From Balanoglossus misakiensis (Eukaryota; Hemichordata), in the NCBI GenBank assembly GCA_040954595.2, contig CM082580.2:7936001-8000000 (forward strand): a DNA stretch of 64,000 nt. Direction: 5' to 3'. Positions 1 to 10,730 of the stretch are shown here, in pieces. Position numbers and translations under genes: made by a program. The number at the start of each line of letters is the position of its first letter. The stretch's first letter is position 1. The notes under the pieces were generated by a model. It saw nothing but the letters and a program-made list of their open reading frames with translations, had not been told where the DNA came from and did not search any database.

Positions 1-156
1 CTTGCAGCTGCGGCGGTCCGAGGAGGGCTGCAGGCGCCTGTTTCCGTCTCACGACACGGACGCAAACTGCAACGGTGATAACTGCTACAACTGCCACCAC
101 AACACTGCATATGATTATCACCAATATTGTGGTTGTTAGTCCGGAATTCTTCTTGG
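1..156 (-). CDS. Exon 18: transmembrane helix and start of cytoplasmic tail
   Basis: After a short KKNSG linker comes a long run of Ile, Val and Ala ([19 protein letters not shown]), then the basic stop-transfer RVVRRK. This makes the protein single-pass, type I. The reading frame continues to the window edge (about 14 cytoplasmic residues seen), so the exon end is unknown. Confidence 0.8.
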
Positions 157-3100
157 CTGCACACAGAACAGAAATGATTTATTATTCATATTAATTATAA
201 ATCAGCTTTCAAACCGACCATTACATCTGAGAAAATCAAATTAAATTTATATTAGCCCCATGCAATAACTATAGCCACTTTGCAATATTTTCTCGATTAT
301 ACTTTCAAACTTATTTGATTTGCCCATTTAAACAAGCTTATACTTCTGTGTATATACAGACATATTATCAATCTCAGCCAAAATAGCTTTAACTCGTTGA
401 AGTCAGTTTGATTTGTAACATACCCTAAGGTACCAGTATGACATATAGGACCCGATTGAAATGGTTAATATGTTGCACAGTAACTCTTCATATAAATATA
501 TCCACGCTATATATTCCAAATCTCATCCATTCACACTACCCTGTATTTTCCCCCCATAAATTCAAACAACGCAAGGTACTGCCTGTCGTACGTACCCTCG
601 CAATCTGCCCTACTGGTTGAGCCAGCATTTGACACTGGAGTTTCAGGAGGACAAAGGATACAAGCTACTGCCCCAGTGTCTGGCTGATAGGAACCTGCGT
701 CGCACTCACTACAGGGCTCAACCCCATCGTCTGACCAATGACCAGCTCTGCAGTCTGGACAATAAATAGGGTATTTCATATAAACACTTAGTTATAATAG
801 TACAAGTCACTGTATCTGTGAAGGTGAAGTTTGTGTTAAGGTGTGACGATCAACAGTGTATTATCACAGTCAGTAAGAAATATCCATGCATGTGTAACCC
901 TATAGCTTTGCTCACGACTGCATTTTGTGACACTTTCTAACCAAGATGCAATCACCCTTTCACCACCATGGTTCAGTCCACACCCATTGTTTTCTACGCT
1001 AAGGTTGGACCTCTATATGAAGAACTGGGGTGAAAGGGTTAAAAGTCTGTTTCTTGCTGCAATTGTATGAAATTGAAAAGAAAAAATGTTCGAAAATACA
1101 CAGTGATAGAGAAATAGACTCAAAAGTTTATGCGATACATTTCACAACTGTATGTATTAAAGTTCATTTATCAGAAATTGGCTTCAAAATTAGCATTTAG
1201 AAAATTTACACCTTGTTTTGCATTACCTAGTTCAGTGAATGAGCTCTCTGTTGACACAGCGTAGGGCGGCAAAGATCCTCCGAGAATGGCCTGGTCAAAG
1301 AGTGCTTTCATGGCAGTTTCGTCTGGCATTTCATCGTCACTTGTCACATCAGCTTCGTGGGTCATAGTGTACTCCACGATGATGCTGTTTGCAGGCCTGT
1401 CAAAAGCAACACAACATTCCAGAACATTAATTCACACACATTTTCAGTAAAAAATACAGTGGGGTCAGAAAATCAAATCAAACACTTACAGGATACCAGT
1501 TATGGTGACATTTATTCTACCAGCGATGTCATTGAAGATGTTACCAATAGCAGTCACAAATTCTGATGTAAAGGCTTCGTCGCTGATCAAGTACCTGCTC
1601 CACTCTCGGTTGGTTATCTTCAGACGACCACCATAATGGCGTTTTTCTGAAAGGATGTAACCATTTGTACATTTAGTATACATTTATTGACTTTAGAACT
1701 CAATGTGTGCTAAACTTATAGCCTACAGGAGCTCTGCATGTACTGTCAACTTACGTGTGTAAGTGTCGCAGTGGTCTCCGAAATAAGAGAGCGCGTTGCT
1801 GCAGTCACAACGGTACTCAGTGCAAGACACGGGATGGCAGACGCCGCCGTTTTTGCACGGCTCGGCCAGGGCGTCACAGACATCGTCTACAATCCTGGGC
1901 AGCGTCGCAGGTGCCGGGGTCGGGCAAAAGTAACCCTGGTCGTGGTTCTCGTCCCTGACGCACGTGCCGTCGTGGCTCTGGCACGCCGAGGTGGCGTGGC
2001 ACGGGTTGATGGCGTCGCAGTTGACCACGTCGTACCCGCTGGGGCAGTTGCACTGGTACTTGTTGTCGAACGAGGAGGCCAGGTTGCAGGTGCCGTTGTT
2101 CAGGCAGGGGGACGGCTCTAGGTCGCACGGGTCGTACGCGGTCTGGCAGTGGTCGCCCTGGTACTGCTGGCCGCACGAGCAGGTGACCGTGGTCGCGTCG
2201 AAGACCTCGCAGATGCCGCCGTGGAGACACGGATTGGGCGAGCACGTCTGGCCCTCGACGACCGTCTCGCAGTTCCGCCCGACGAAGCCGCTGTCGCACG
2301 CGCACACGTAGCCGGCTTCTCTCGACTGGCACGTGCCGCTATTCTGACAGGGATTAACAGGCCGGCAGAAATCGGTGTCCACTTCGCAGTTTTTGCCCCG
2401 GTAACCAGAGGCACAGCTGCACAGGTAGTCGCCCACCTGATTGGTGCAGGTTCCGCCGTTCAGGCACGGGTTGCTCGGCCGACAGCAGTCGGCGACACTG
2501 TCGCAGTCGCCACCCAACCACCCGTCCAGACAGTCGCAGCGAGGATCCCCGTATCGTACGTTGGCACACTTTCGGTTGTCAGGGCAGGTACTGGCATCTT
2601 GGCACTCGTCAATGTCTGAAAATTGAACAAAGAAGATGTGCTTAAAGTAACAAGACTCATATGAACTGGGGAGTTTGTATTGCAGATTGACACTCAGTGT
2701 TACTTTGACATGTGGCACTGTACTGCTGACACTTTGACTCTGACTGTTCCTTTACCCCTTTCACCCCTGTTTCCATCTGTGCAGGTCCCACTTTACCATA
2801 GAAAACAATGGATCTGGATCATACCACGTTAGTGATAGGGTTGATAAATGAACTGATTCGCATTGTATAAATTGACAATAAAGAAGTCTGCAGGAGAATC
2901 TGATGAACTAATTTTTTGACCTAGAATTTTTGGCATATCTGAACTAATTGTTGCACATTCACTGCCGATGACAATAATTGTCATACAATTAATAGTTTTC
3001 CTTTTAAAAGATAAGGATTTACCATTAAATATCCTACATATACGTTTTTGCCTGATTTACTTCACAGATGAATTTCAATTTGACTATTTCCCTGTCTGAT

Positions 3101-6100
3101 ATGATAATTATTACCTCCACACCAGGACTCTTCCCTGACCATGCTTTCCTTCTTCTGGTCTGAAAGCGACTGCAGAAAATCTGGCCACGCGAAAAGTAGC
3201 GTACTCTCACTGCCGTAACTCAGGGAACACCGCGTCTGCAACGGAGTAGAAGTGGCCGCCAACTTCCCAACGTTGCCGGCACTCAGAACGCTTTTGTACA
3301 TGTGGAGACGACTCATCTCACCAATGAAGGCTCTGCCTTGGAAGAATATGCCACTGGTGGCGCTCTTGTACTGACCTGCAAGTGTACAATTGTACCGTAC
3401 GCGCTGGAATGTCAGATTATATTTTGATAGACATCCACACTTTGTGGCATTGGTGAAGTAAAATTGTAATGTGTCAGAAAAATGATAATCAAGTATAGAC
3501 AGTTTGTTGAAAGGAGTCCCTTTTTTTCATGTATTGAGCTCTAAGATATGGAATTTGATCAATATCGTGGATCCACGGTCTAGAACAGAACAGTTCTTCA
3601 GTGCAAGTTTTAAATCTAGTACTCTTCTAGTATTACGCGTGTTTGGCCCAAAACTGTCAAGAAAGAGCTGTCGATACATGATGACGCCTGGCAAGGTTGT
3701 CCAATGGATATTTCCTTTGCCATTAATCACTTTTTTCCACACATGAAAGGCAGAACACATGGATTAATATGTAAATTCTGTGAACCTGGATGCACCAGAC
3801 CCCTATATACAGAAAGTTGGACACCTGATAAACAGTACAGACTTACCCGCTGTGACTGTTCCCCCACTCCTAATTATCACCCCTTGTTGGAAACCAGAAT
3901 CGGATGCCTCCAGAGCGCCGTCTTTGAAAAGCTGCCAGTTGCCTGTCGTGCTCGTCCACGTCACGCAAATGTGGTGCCAAAGGCCGTCGTTCACGGAAAC
4001 TGTTGTCGACACACTCCGGCCAGCAACTACAAGCTGTGAGAAAACATATTTTAACTTTAGGGGAAAACAACAAAAGACTTTTGCTTTTTTCAAAACAATA
4101 TGAGAAAGGCTGACTAGTACATTGAATTTTCAATGTAAGATTTCTGTATCATTACTTCTAAATCAACTACAGTATCAAAATAAAAATATATAAATTCTTT
4201 CCCAATCATCACTACTGATCGCGTATTCACTTTGTACCAAAGGTGTTGAAATATCTGAAGCACTTCATGATGCAGACTTTCTGAGATGAGAATACTTATA
4301 ATTGACCACTATGTTGTATAGGACCAGGTTGTTATGTGAGGACCATTAAAATACTGAACATTTACACATTTCATGGACAATAATTAGAGGGTAGCTAGTA
4401 AGCTCACCTTCAGATTTGCACAATCATACCAAGCGATTTCCACGTCACTTTGGCCAGAAACAGTGTAAGTCAGTATTGTTCCAAGGTTGTTCACATCTTG
4501 TGTTTTGATCCATACACTGATTGAAAACGATGCCATGTTGGGTATGTTATCCATTTCAACAAACTCAGATACATCACCAGTGAACACCATGTCAAAGTCC
4601 AATGACAGGCCTGTCACAAAAAGTTGCAAATATTATTTTTCAGACAAATGATTCGTGTACATACAATATATATAGTAGCTTGTATATTTTACATTGGGTC
4701 AGATCTACTCTCCTAACTTTATGCTTGAATTTCAATGAATACTTACGTTGTAAGCAGTTCAACCCGGTATATGAGGGTTTACACTGACATCTATACATGG
4801 CGACTTCCTCATGACAAGCCACTGAATTCTGACAGGGATTGCTAAGGCACTCATCAATCTCATTATCACATGTAATCCCTGCAATATAAAAGAGGAATTG
4901 AGATAATGTTAAATACGGATGTAGAAAATGTTTTAGCTAATAAAACTGGTTGAAATGTACACCATTGACGTACGTCTCGTCAAAGATTATTTTTTCCAAC
5001 AGTATAGATTTCAAGAGCAGTTGCAAGGTCATGACATTCTACAATATTCCAGTACTGCATTTTTTTCCCCAGGATTTCACTCATTGTAGACTTTTTATCA
5101 ATGGTTGGCAATTCCAAAAACATGTGCAAAGGGGCGGAAATTGTCTGACAAACGCATTTTTTCAAGGTCATTATACCAGGTCATGAAGCTGTGAACAAAA
5201 AACTCACCTGTGTAACCAAGGGCACATTGGCAGGAGAACTTCCCCACTTCATCGACACATGTGGCGCCATTCTTGCAAGGATCTGACACGCATTCATTGA
5301 TTTCAATCTCACAAGCCCCGTCTGTCAGTTAAAGTGGGAGAAACAGACGTTAAGTGTCATTTAGCTCTGCAAAAGTTGACATATTAGTCAAAATGAAAAA
5401 TCTAGAAGAGATTCCAATGACAAGAAAATTATTTAATTTACAGTTTGTGTATACACATCCTTAAAAAAAGTTTAAGATTTGTTTCCCAGACAAGATTATA
5501 ATTGTCCAAAATCTAACAAACCTGAATTTCTTTTTTTTGTCCAGTGTGAAAATACTAACCTACATATCCAGGATAGCAAAAACATGTAGTCCCAGTACAC
5601 ACACCATGAACACAGCTTTCACACAACTTTTTTATATCTTCACACTCGTCGCCATCGTAATCATCGGGACAGAAACAATAATTTCCACCATCGTCAGAAC
5701 GCGCACACAATCCTTCATTGTGACAGGTGTTCGTCGGACATGTACTTGATGCATCTGTGACAAAAACAAAAGGGTGGTTTTATCAATAAAATTATTGAGC
5801 TTTGAGTGAATGTTTAAATATTACCCTCAGACCTTTTATTTCTTTGTTGGTACCAAACGACCTGGCACCCTTAATACCAGGAAGTGAGTAGTACCCATAT
5901 ACATATAGTGGACTTCCCTTTTATGTCAATAAAAAGATAATTGCCCATGAAAAAATTCAATTGGATTTGTGTCAACAAACTTTTGGCTGAATTTCTGCTA
6001 TAATGGCTTAGACATACAGTACCGGTATATGGAAAAAGCAATCCCTAAATGTACATCCATGACAAATCAAAGTACAGATACAAATTCATGCACTAATGTG

Positions 6101-9100
6101 GCACAGTGCCTTTGATCATTTAGAATGACTGCAGACACATGCACATGCAGGTTTCAAAGAATGACTGACCACTGAGCGACTGACTCACTTATTCACTCGC
6201 TCACTACTCACTCACTGACTCACTTATACACTGCGGTGATATTCCACTCCATATTCCAGTACTGGTGCATGTCCTGGAAATTTCACCAAGCATGACGTAA
6301 CCATCACCACAGTCCACTGTGAGTGTTGCTCTATCCCAAACTTTATACGGGCCAGGCTCTCTGGGGTATGTAACATTAGTGGCATCTCCTAGGTCTGTTA
6401 TAGCTTCGCAAGTCACTTCTGTAATCCACAGAGAAAAGGACATTGTTCATTGTAAAATAGTGAAATCTGTGGTCAAATATATAAAAGCTGTATTTGTGAA
6501 GAGAAAAATCACAGTTCATTGGGGTTTGGGAGGGGCAATTATTTCCCCATTCATTACATGTTAGAGAAGTCTATAGAAGTCCAACTTTTCCATGGAAAAC
6601 AATGGATGTGGACCAAACCATGGTGGTGAAAGGGTTAAGGGACTTATTTTCGACATTTTCTTTTTTTTAAATGAGACTGTATTCCAATCTTGTCACTGTT
6701 CATCTCAATTTAATACCTTCGCACACTGGCAGATCTCCATACCAATAGACAGTTCCGTTGTCGTGAAGCAGGCACACCATGGCTGGACCTGTGGTCAATC
6801 TGTGGTTCCCGTAACAACGAAAGTGACAGGAATCCCCAACTGTTCTCTTACATGTACCATTTCCAGTGTGGTCAGAAAAGTGGATCCCATCCACATGGTA
6901 GCTCTCAGCATAGGGTACATACGGTAGAGGACTACAGGTTGCAACTATAAAGGGTACAAAATGTCAAAAATTAAAAAGTCACACATTTCGCAATTTTTCT
7001 TCAACCTATTTCAATTTTCATGTTCCTGTTCTTAGAGACACCTTGGAATTCAAACCAGCTCTATGAATGTTGACTAAATATTTGATAAAAACAGCCAAGG
7101 TTTATTTTGCATATTCTAAGCTTAGCTTGTCTGTGAGGGTCTCAGTGCTGCAGGTAATCATATTCATGTATCTAACTTGACAATTCCGACTGTATTGTTT
7201 CCGTACCTGTACATCCTGATCCGGGAACTATTTCCGAGTAACCCGGCTGACACACACAATCACTCAGATCTGTGGCACCGACATCCCTCGTGGTCCTGAA
7301 AGAAGGACAACTGATGCACTTGCCTGGCTCTGGGTCATTCCTATAGGTCCCTAGGGGGCACGCTGAAATTTAAAAGAACAAAGATATGCATTTTTATTAT
7401 CTTGAAGTAGTGATCAAAGCCCGCAAACAGATTTGTCAATTAATGTACAAAATAATCTACAGTGTACATATTTTTGTACAGTGATATGCGAGGTAAAAAT
7501 CACCAGAAAAGCTGTATGTGCATGGCTGGATTTGGCATTGTTAACATTTTAGTGTACGTAGACAACTACATGTACTTTGTGGATTTTCAATGGGTATTTC
7601 AAAAATCCTCTTCCTATTGTGTGCGATTGCATTGTCACTGTCACTAATAGGTGTCTGACTGACGCCACACCCAATTTTATGTGATTGAAAATATTGCTAT
7701 CCCTTCTTATAGTAAAGAGACTTAAGTTCCCTTTCATCACCATGGTTCAGTCCAAACCCTTTGTTTTCAATGGTAAGGTCGGACCTCTAAAGTGAAAACT
7801 GGGGATGAAAGGGTTAAAGGGACAAAGTCTCTTTTGATATTTTGGGGTGTTTTTTTTTAGTTTCATTTTATGTTAATTCTCTCTGAAACATGATACATGT
7901 AAATGACTTAATTAGTTTTTCCAATTCAACTTACACCTTTGTACATGGGTATAACACAAATATAATCTACATGTATGCTATAATTTTTGGTATAGACCAA
8001 AAATTAAATAATGGAACCTGTATTTCAGCAAAATAATTTTAATAACCAACTTTTCCTATTCTCACTACCGGTCATTTAAAAAAGATGCCGGCTGCTAGAA
8101 ACTTTGGAATATTTTTAAGTCTGCAAAAAATTCTAGCCTCACCTTCACAAGATGCCCCGTTGCCATGGAAACCTGCATCGCAAACGCAATGATATCTACC
8201 AGTGTCTAACCCACAGAGACAGACAGCATGGCTGCTACAAGTAGAAGGACACATGTCCATCTCTGCTTGCGTCCAATTTTTATCTTCTACAGCTGTAGGG
8301 GGGTTGGAAGTAATTAAATTAAACCAATTTCACTTCTGTTTTAGTTCAGTCCCAGGCAAAGGAATTGTGTTGTGCCGATAATCTGATATATTTATGACCC
8401 GACCCTTATCAGCCAAGTGGAAAGAAACCTATACCCATCTCTGCTTGCGTCCAATTTTTATCTTCTACAGCTGTAGGGGGGTTGGAAGTAATTAAATTAA
8501 ACCAATTTCACTTCTGTTTTAGTTCAGTCCCAGGCAAAGGAATTGTGTTGTGCCGATAATCTGATATATTTATGACCCGACCCTTATCAGCCAAGTGGAA
8601 AGAAACCTATACCCATCTCTGCTTACGTCCAATTTTTATCTTCTACAGCTGTAGGGGGGTTGGAAGTAATTAAATTAAACCAATTTCACTTCTGTTTTAG
8701 TTCAGTCCCAGGCAAAGGAATTGTGTTGTGCCGATAATCTGATATATTTATGACCCGACCCTTATCAGCCAAGTGGAAAGAAACCTATACCCACTCCATT
8801 TTTGAAATACAGCCTCAACAGAAACAATAATGCATATAATCACGGTGGGTGAAACCTCTCCTTAATAACACCAATGCCTTCAATAAATTGGAACGAAAAA
8901 AAAACAATTTCTGACTTACTTTGGAATTCACATAAGGAATATTTTGGCGCATTGCATCCTGTATCATCTAGCTTGTATCCAGTAGTGTCTCCAAGATACC
9001 TATAAAAAGTGGCATTACTGTTTGTATATCTTTCATGAGAAATGAAAGCCTGTTAAGTGACTATACAAACATGTGCATACATACATACATACATACATAC

Positions 9101-9104
9101 ATAC

Positions 9105-9135
<31 letters not shown>

Positions 9136-10630
9136 CATACATACATACATACAGACAGACAGACATACATACATACATACATACATACATACAGACAGAC
9201 AGACAGACATACATACATACATACAGACAGACAGACAGACAGACATACATACATACATACATACATACATACATACATACATACATTACATGTAAGAATA
9301 TGTTTCAAAATATAAAACATACCACAATTGCAAACAGTCTCCAGAGTCATTGGGCTCACCATTTCCCCAGAGACCACTTTCTACTGACAGCTGGTGATTA
9401 TCATGAGTTCTCCATACACCTGAACTGTCTTTATATCCATTAATCCAAATATCTTGAGGAGTCAAACTATATTTCTCTATTTCTTCCTGGGCTTCATTCA
9501 ATGACTCCCCATCTACAATCTTGGCAAGGATTTTCCCTTGCTGTAGACAGGCATCCACTGCCTCCTCCCACGGTAACTTTTCTGCGATTATCTGAAACCG
9601 CCCTTAATTAAATGAAGGCAGAAATCTAAGTGTTAAGGTAGTACACGCCCCAAAAATCGAAATCTTAAACTCTGTCTCATTTTTTGTCCAAACTTTAGAT
9701 GATTCTCTTTTTACAATTGAAAATAAAAACAGGGGGTTTTGTGCAAAATTTTGACTGGGAGAGCAAAATTACCTCAAACTTGCAATTCAAAATGGCCGCC
9801 ATTCTGTGTGTAAAGTATATTTCAATTGAAATGTACTGATAAAAATCAGGTACAATGTATGTGTAACATATCGTGCGCATGCATCTTTAATCAAGTTTAT
9901 AGATTTCAGTTTCAACTTTCAACCTACCCCGTGTAAATCTCACGGCCAGCTGCTTGAACTTGGCAAAGGAGTCTAAATACATCGCATAGCTGGAGTCAGA
10001 CACCACGGACAACAACTCGTCTTGGTCTGCATCCTGAAGACCAAGAGCAAAGATGTGCACAGGTGAGCTGGCATTCCACCCCAGCGACATCAGTTCCCTG
10101 TTGGCGACTTTTGGGGGCTCCCCGATGTTGGATTTCCCATTGGTAATCAGGAAGACCACTTTCTTGGAGTCCTGGCGGCAGTTGAACAAGACGTTCCTGG
10201 CTTCCCGCAACGCGTCGGTGGTCGCCGTCCAACCGAACGTATCCCTCGATATCGCGTCGATGCGTGAGAATAGCTCGCATTTGTCCAGGTCGCCCGAACC
10301 TCCGCCATCGGGGATCGAATTGAAATCGACCGTGGGTCGCGTGCTGTAGGTTAGGACGGCCGCCCTCGTCCAATCTTGGTCGATTTTGAAGGGCGTCAGT
10401 AGGTTTTTTATGAAGGCGAAAATGGTGTCCATGGCAACTGGGTGCGACCTCAGACTTTGCGACCGTTCAACCACAAACACGACGTCAACTTTTTCTTGGG
10501 AAGCAGAGAGAAACCCATCACGAATTACGTCCACTGCATCATCGACTTCAGTTGCTACATTGTAACAAGGGAGGGTCCCGATGATCACGACAATTAAACC
10601 AAGACAGTTGAAATATGTCACGAAATACAT
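1..10630 (-). CDS. Mosaic type I membrane receptor (VWA, C-type lectin, EGF, CCP, pentraxin, SEA, TM), 3' end cut by window
   Basis: Eighteen exons can be joined with consistent phases: 9928-10630, 9323-9602, 8920-8999, 8143-8292, 7207-7362, 6717-6944, 6224-6418, 5560-5754, 5208-5321, 4747-4878, 4408-4610, 3847-4033, 3115-3375, 1755-2615, 1490-1646, 1227-1396, 596-754 and 1-156, giving about 1,462 residues before the edge. Order: signal peptide, VWA, C-type lectin, EGF, GCC2-like, two CCP, four EGF-like units, pentraxin/LamG, seven EGF, SEA, GCC2-like, transmembrane helix. The extracellular part probably binds carbohydrate or protein ligands at the cell surface. Start: Met at 10630 opens a good hydrophobic signal ([11 protein letters not shown]); an in-frame Met at 10729 would bury it. 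Most boundaries are phase 1, typical of shuffled modules. I know no named gene with this order. The cytoplasmic tail and any signalling motif lie outside the window. Confidence 0.85.
596..754 (-). CDS. Exon 17: second GCC2/GCC3-like Cys-rich module
   Basis: Phase 1-1 exon with [20 protein letters not shown] and [15 protein letters not shown], the same Cys spacing type as the module at 7207-7362. It is juxtamembrane, directly before the transmembrane exon. Confidence 0.75.
953..1042 (+). mobile_element. MITE-like element copy 1
   Basis: About 90 bp starting with accctttcaccacc and ending with ggggtgaaagggttaa, which are imperfect inverted termini. The interior (ggttcagtcc ... ggttggacctct) recurs in the other copies. 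It lies in an intron of the receptor gene. Confidence 0.6.
1227..1646 (-). CDS. Exons 15-16: SEA domain
   Basis: Exons 1490-1646 and 1227-1396 encode an SEA-type domain (about residues 1250-1355): [15 protein letters not shown], then [19 protein letters not shown], then [11 protein letters not shown] domains sit just outside the membrane and are often autocleaved. The usual GSVVV cleavage motif is replaced by NSIIVEY, so cleavage is uncertain. Confidence 0.7.
1755..2615 (-). CDS. Exon 14: seven tandem EGF-like modules in one exon
   Basis: An unusually large 861-base exon (287 codons, phase 1-1) that is GC-rich compared with its introns. Units in order begin [78 protein letters not shown] and [14 protein letters not shown]. 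Unit six is atypical: after [13 protein letters not shown] it lacks the last Cys pair. Other animal genes usually spread such repeats over single-unit exons, so this may be intron loss or a retroposed block. Confidence 0.88.
2754..2844 (-). mobile_element. MITE-like element copy 2
   Basis: Opposite orientation to copy 1 and diverged: it begins acccctttcacccc and contains ccatagaaaacaatgg and tggatcataccacg. It lies in the intron before the seven-EGF exon. Confidence 0.5.
3115..4610 (-). CDS. Exons 11-13: pentraxin/LamG-type domain
   Basis: Exons 4408-4610, 3847-4033 and 3115-3375 together encode a jelly-roll pentraxin-type domain of about 200 residues. It opens with LSLDFDMVF and holds the pentraxin signature H-x-C-x-[ST]-W as HICVTW (residues 833-838), then WQLFKDG and, in the last exon, [16 protein letters not shown]. 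In multidomain surface proteins this fold acts as an adhesion or recognition module. The internal exon joins are phase 0 and then phase 1. Confidence 0.85.
4747..5754 (-). CDS. Exons 8-10: four EGF-like modules
   Basis: Exon 5560-5754 carries two EGF-like units ([20 protein letters not shown] and [20 protein letters not shown]). Exons 5208-5321 and 4747-4878 carry one each, both opening with calcium-binding consensus ([32 protein letters not shown]) and containing the Tyr/Phe-x-Cys-x-Cys core. All are phase 1. Calcium-binding EGF units usually make rigid stalks. Confidence 0.85.
6224..6944 (-). CDS. Exons 6-7: two CCP/sushi modules
   Basis: Exons 6717-6944 and 6224-6418 are each one complete phase 1-1 CCP (sushi) module with four Cys and the terminal Trp-x-Cys pattern: [15 protein letters not shown] to [10 protein letters not shown], and [10 protein letters not shown] to [12 protein letters not shown] modules usually mediate protein-protein binding in complement regulators and selectin-like proteins. 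A MITE-like repeat (6565-6638) sits in the intervening intron. Confidence 0.85.
6565..6638 (-). mobile_element. MITE-like element copy 3, one end missing
   Basis: Contains ccatggaaaacaatgg and ends ggtggtgaaagggttaa. The other terminus is not recognisable, so this is a decayed copy between the two CCP exons. Confidence 0.5.
7207..7362 (-). CDS. Exon 5: Cys-rich GCC2/GCC3 (ephrin-receptor/TNFR-like) module
   Basis: Phase 1-1 exon with the pattern [19 protein letters not shown] followed by CVCQPGYSE. This is the Cys-rich tandem seen in GCC2_GCC3-type modules of receptors with EGF and CCP units. A second copy lies near the membrane at 596-754. Confidence 0.75.
7722..7817 (+). mobile_element. 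MITE-like element copy 4
   Basis: Same orientation as copy 1: ttccctttcatcaccatgg at one end, ggggatgaaagggttaa at the other, with TTAA at or next to both ends. It lies in an intron of the receptor gene. Confidence 0.55.
8143..8292 (-). CDS. Exon 4: EGF-like module
   Basis: Encodes a short linker and one six-Cys EGF-like unit ([12 protein letters not shown], then [16 protein letters not shown]). It is phase 1 at both ends. The first ~36 bases of the exon and its acceptor are part of a 178-bp unit repeated three times just upstream in transcription order (see the repeat at 8257-8790). Confidence 0.8.
8257..8790. repeat. 178-bp tandem triplication including a splice acceptor
   Basis: Three almost identical units (8257-8434, 8435-8612, 8613-8790); one visible difference is cttgcg versus cttacg. 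Each unit carries the first ~36 bases of exon 4 of the receptor gene, its acceptor and flanking intron. The near-identity implies a recent duplication. Confidence 0.95.
8920..9602 (-). CDS. Exons 2-3: C-type lectin domain, EPN type
   Basis: Exons 9323-9602 and 8920-8999 together encode one C-type lectin-like domain (about residues 235-354). Visible signature: [12 protein letters not shown] near the start, GEPND in the long loop, the Cys-Leu-Gln-Leu-Trp stretch, then KLDDTGCN and a closing Cys-Glu. EPN is the tripeptide associated with mannose-type sugar binding in classical CTLDs; the usual WND is LDD, so one acidic calcium ligand could remain. The intron splits the Trp after CLQL in phase 2, as in the lectin module of the neighbouring gene. 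The acceptor at 9602 is pyrimidine-poor; it was chosen by phase and by homology. Confidence 0.85.
9077..9285. repeat. (CATA)n/(CAGA)n microsatellite
   Basis: About 210 bp of period-4 repeat alternating between CATA and CAGA blocks, inside the intron that splits the lectin domain of the receptor gene. The Tyr-Val-Cys-Met type reading frames across it are repeat artefacts. Confidence 0.97.
9928..10630 (-). CDS. Exon 1: signal peptide and VWA domain with altered MIDAS
   Basis: Residues 1-234. A signal peptide of about 25 residues is followed by a von Willebrand factor A domain (about residues 48-230) with the usual core strands ([32 protein letters not shown]). The metal site is not canonical: DxSxS is ERSQS (residues 55-59) and the later TDG is TNG (163-165), while the middle Thr loop (GWTATTDAL) is kept. 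Metal-dependent ligand binding may therefore be weak or lost. The donor after ACACGGG is phase 1. The gene's first exon could instead begin further upstream, at Met 10729. Confidence 0.85.
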
Positions 10631-10730
10631 ACCGATAGTTGACGTCAAGAAACGAGATGTTTCTCCCAAGCCGCCAAGTTGAAACCCTCCTTCAGTGTCG
10701 AGTAAAAGGTAGCGATCAACCGCACCCATA

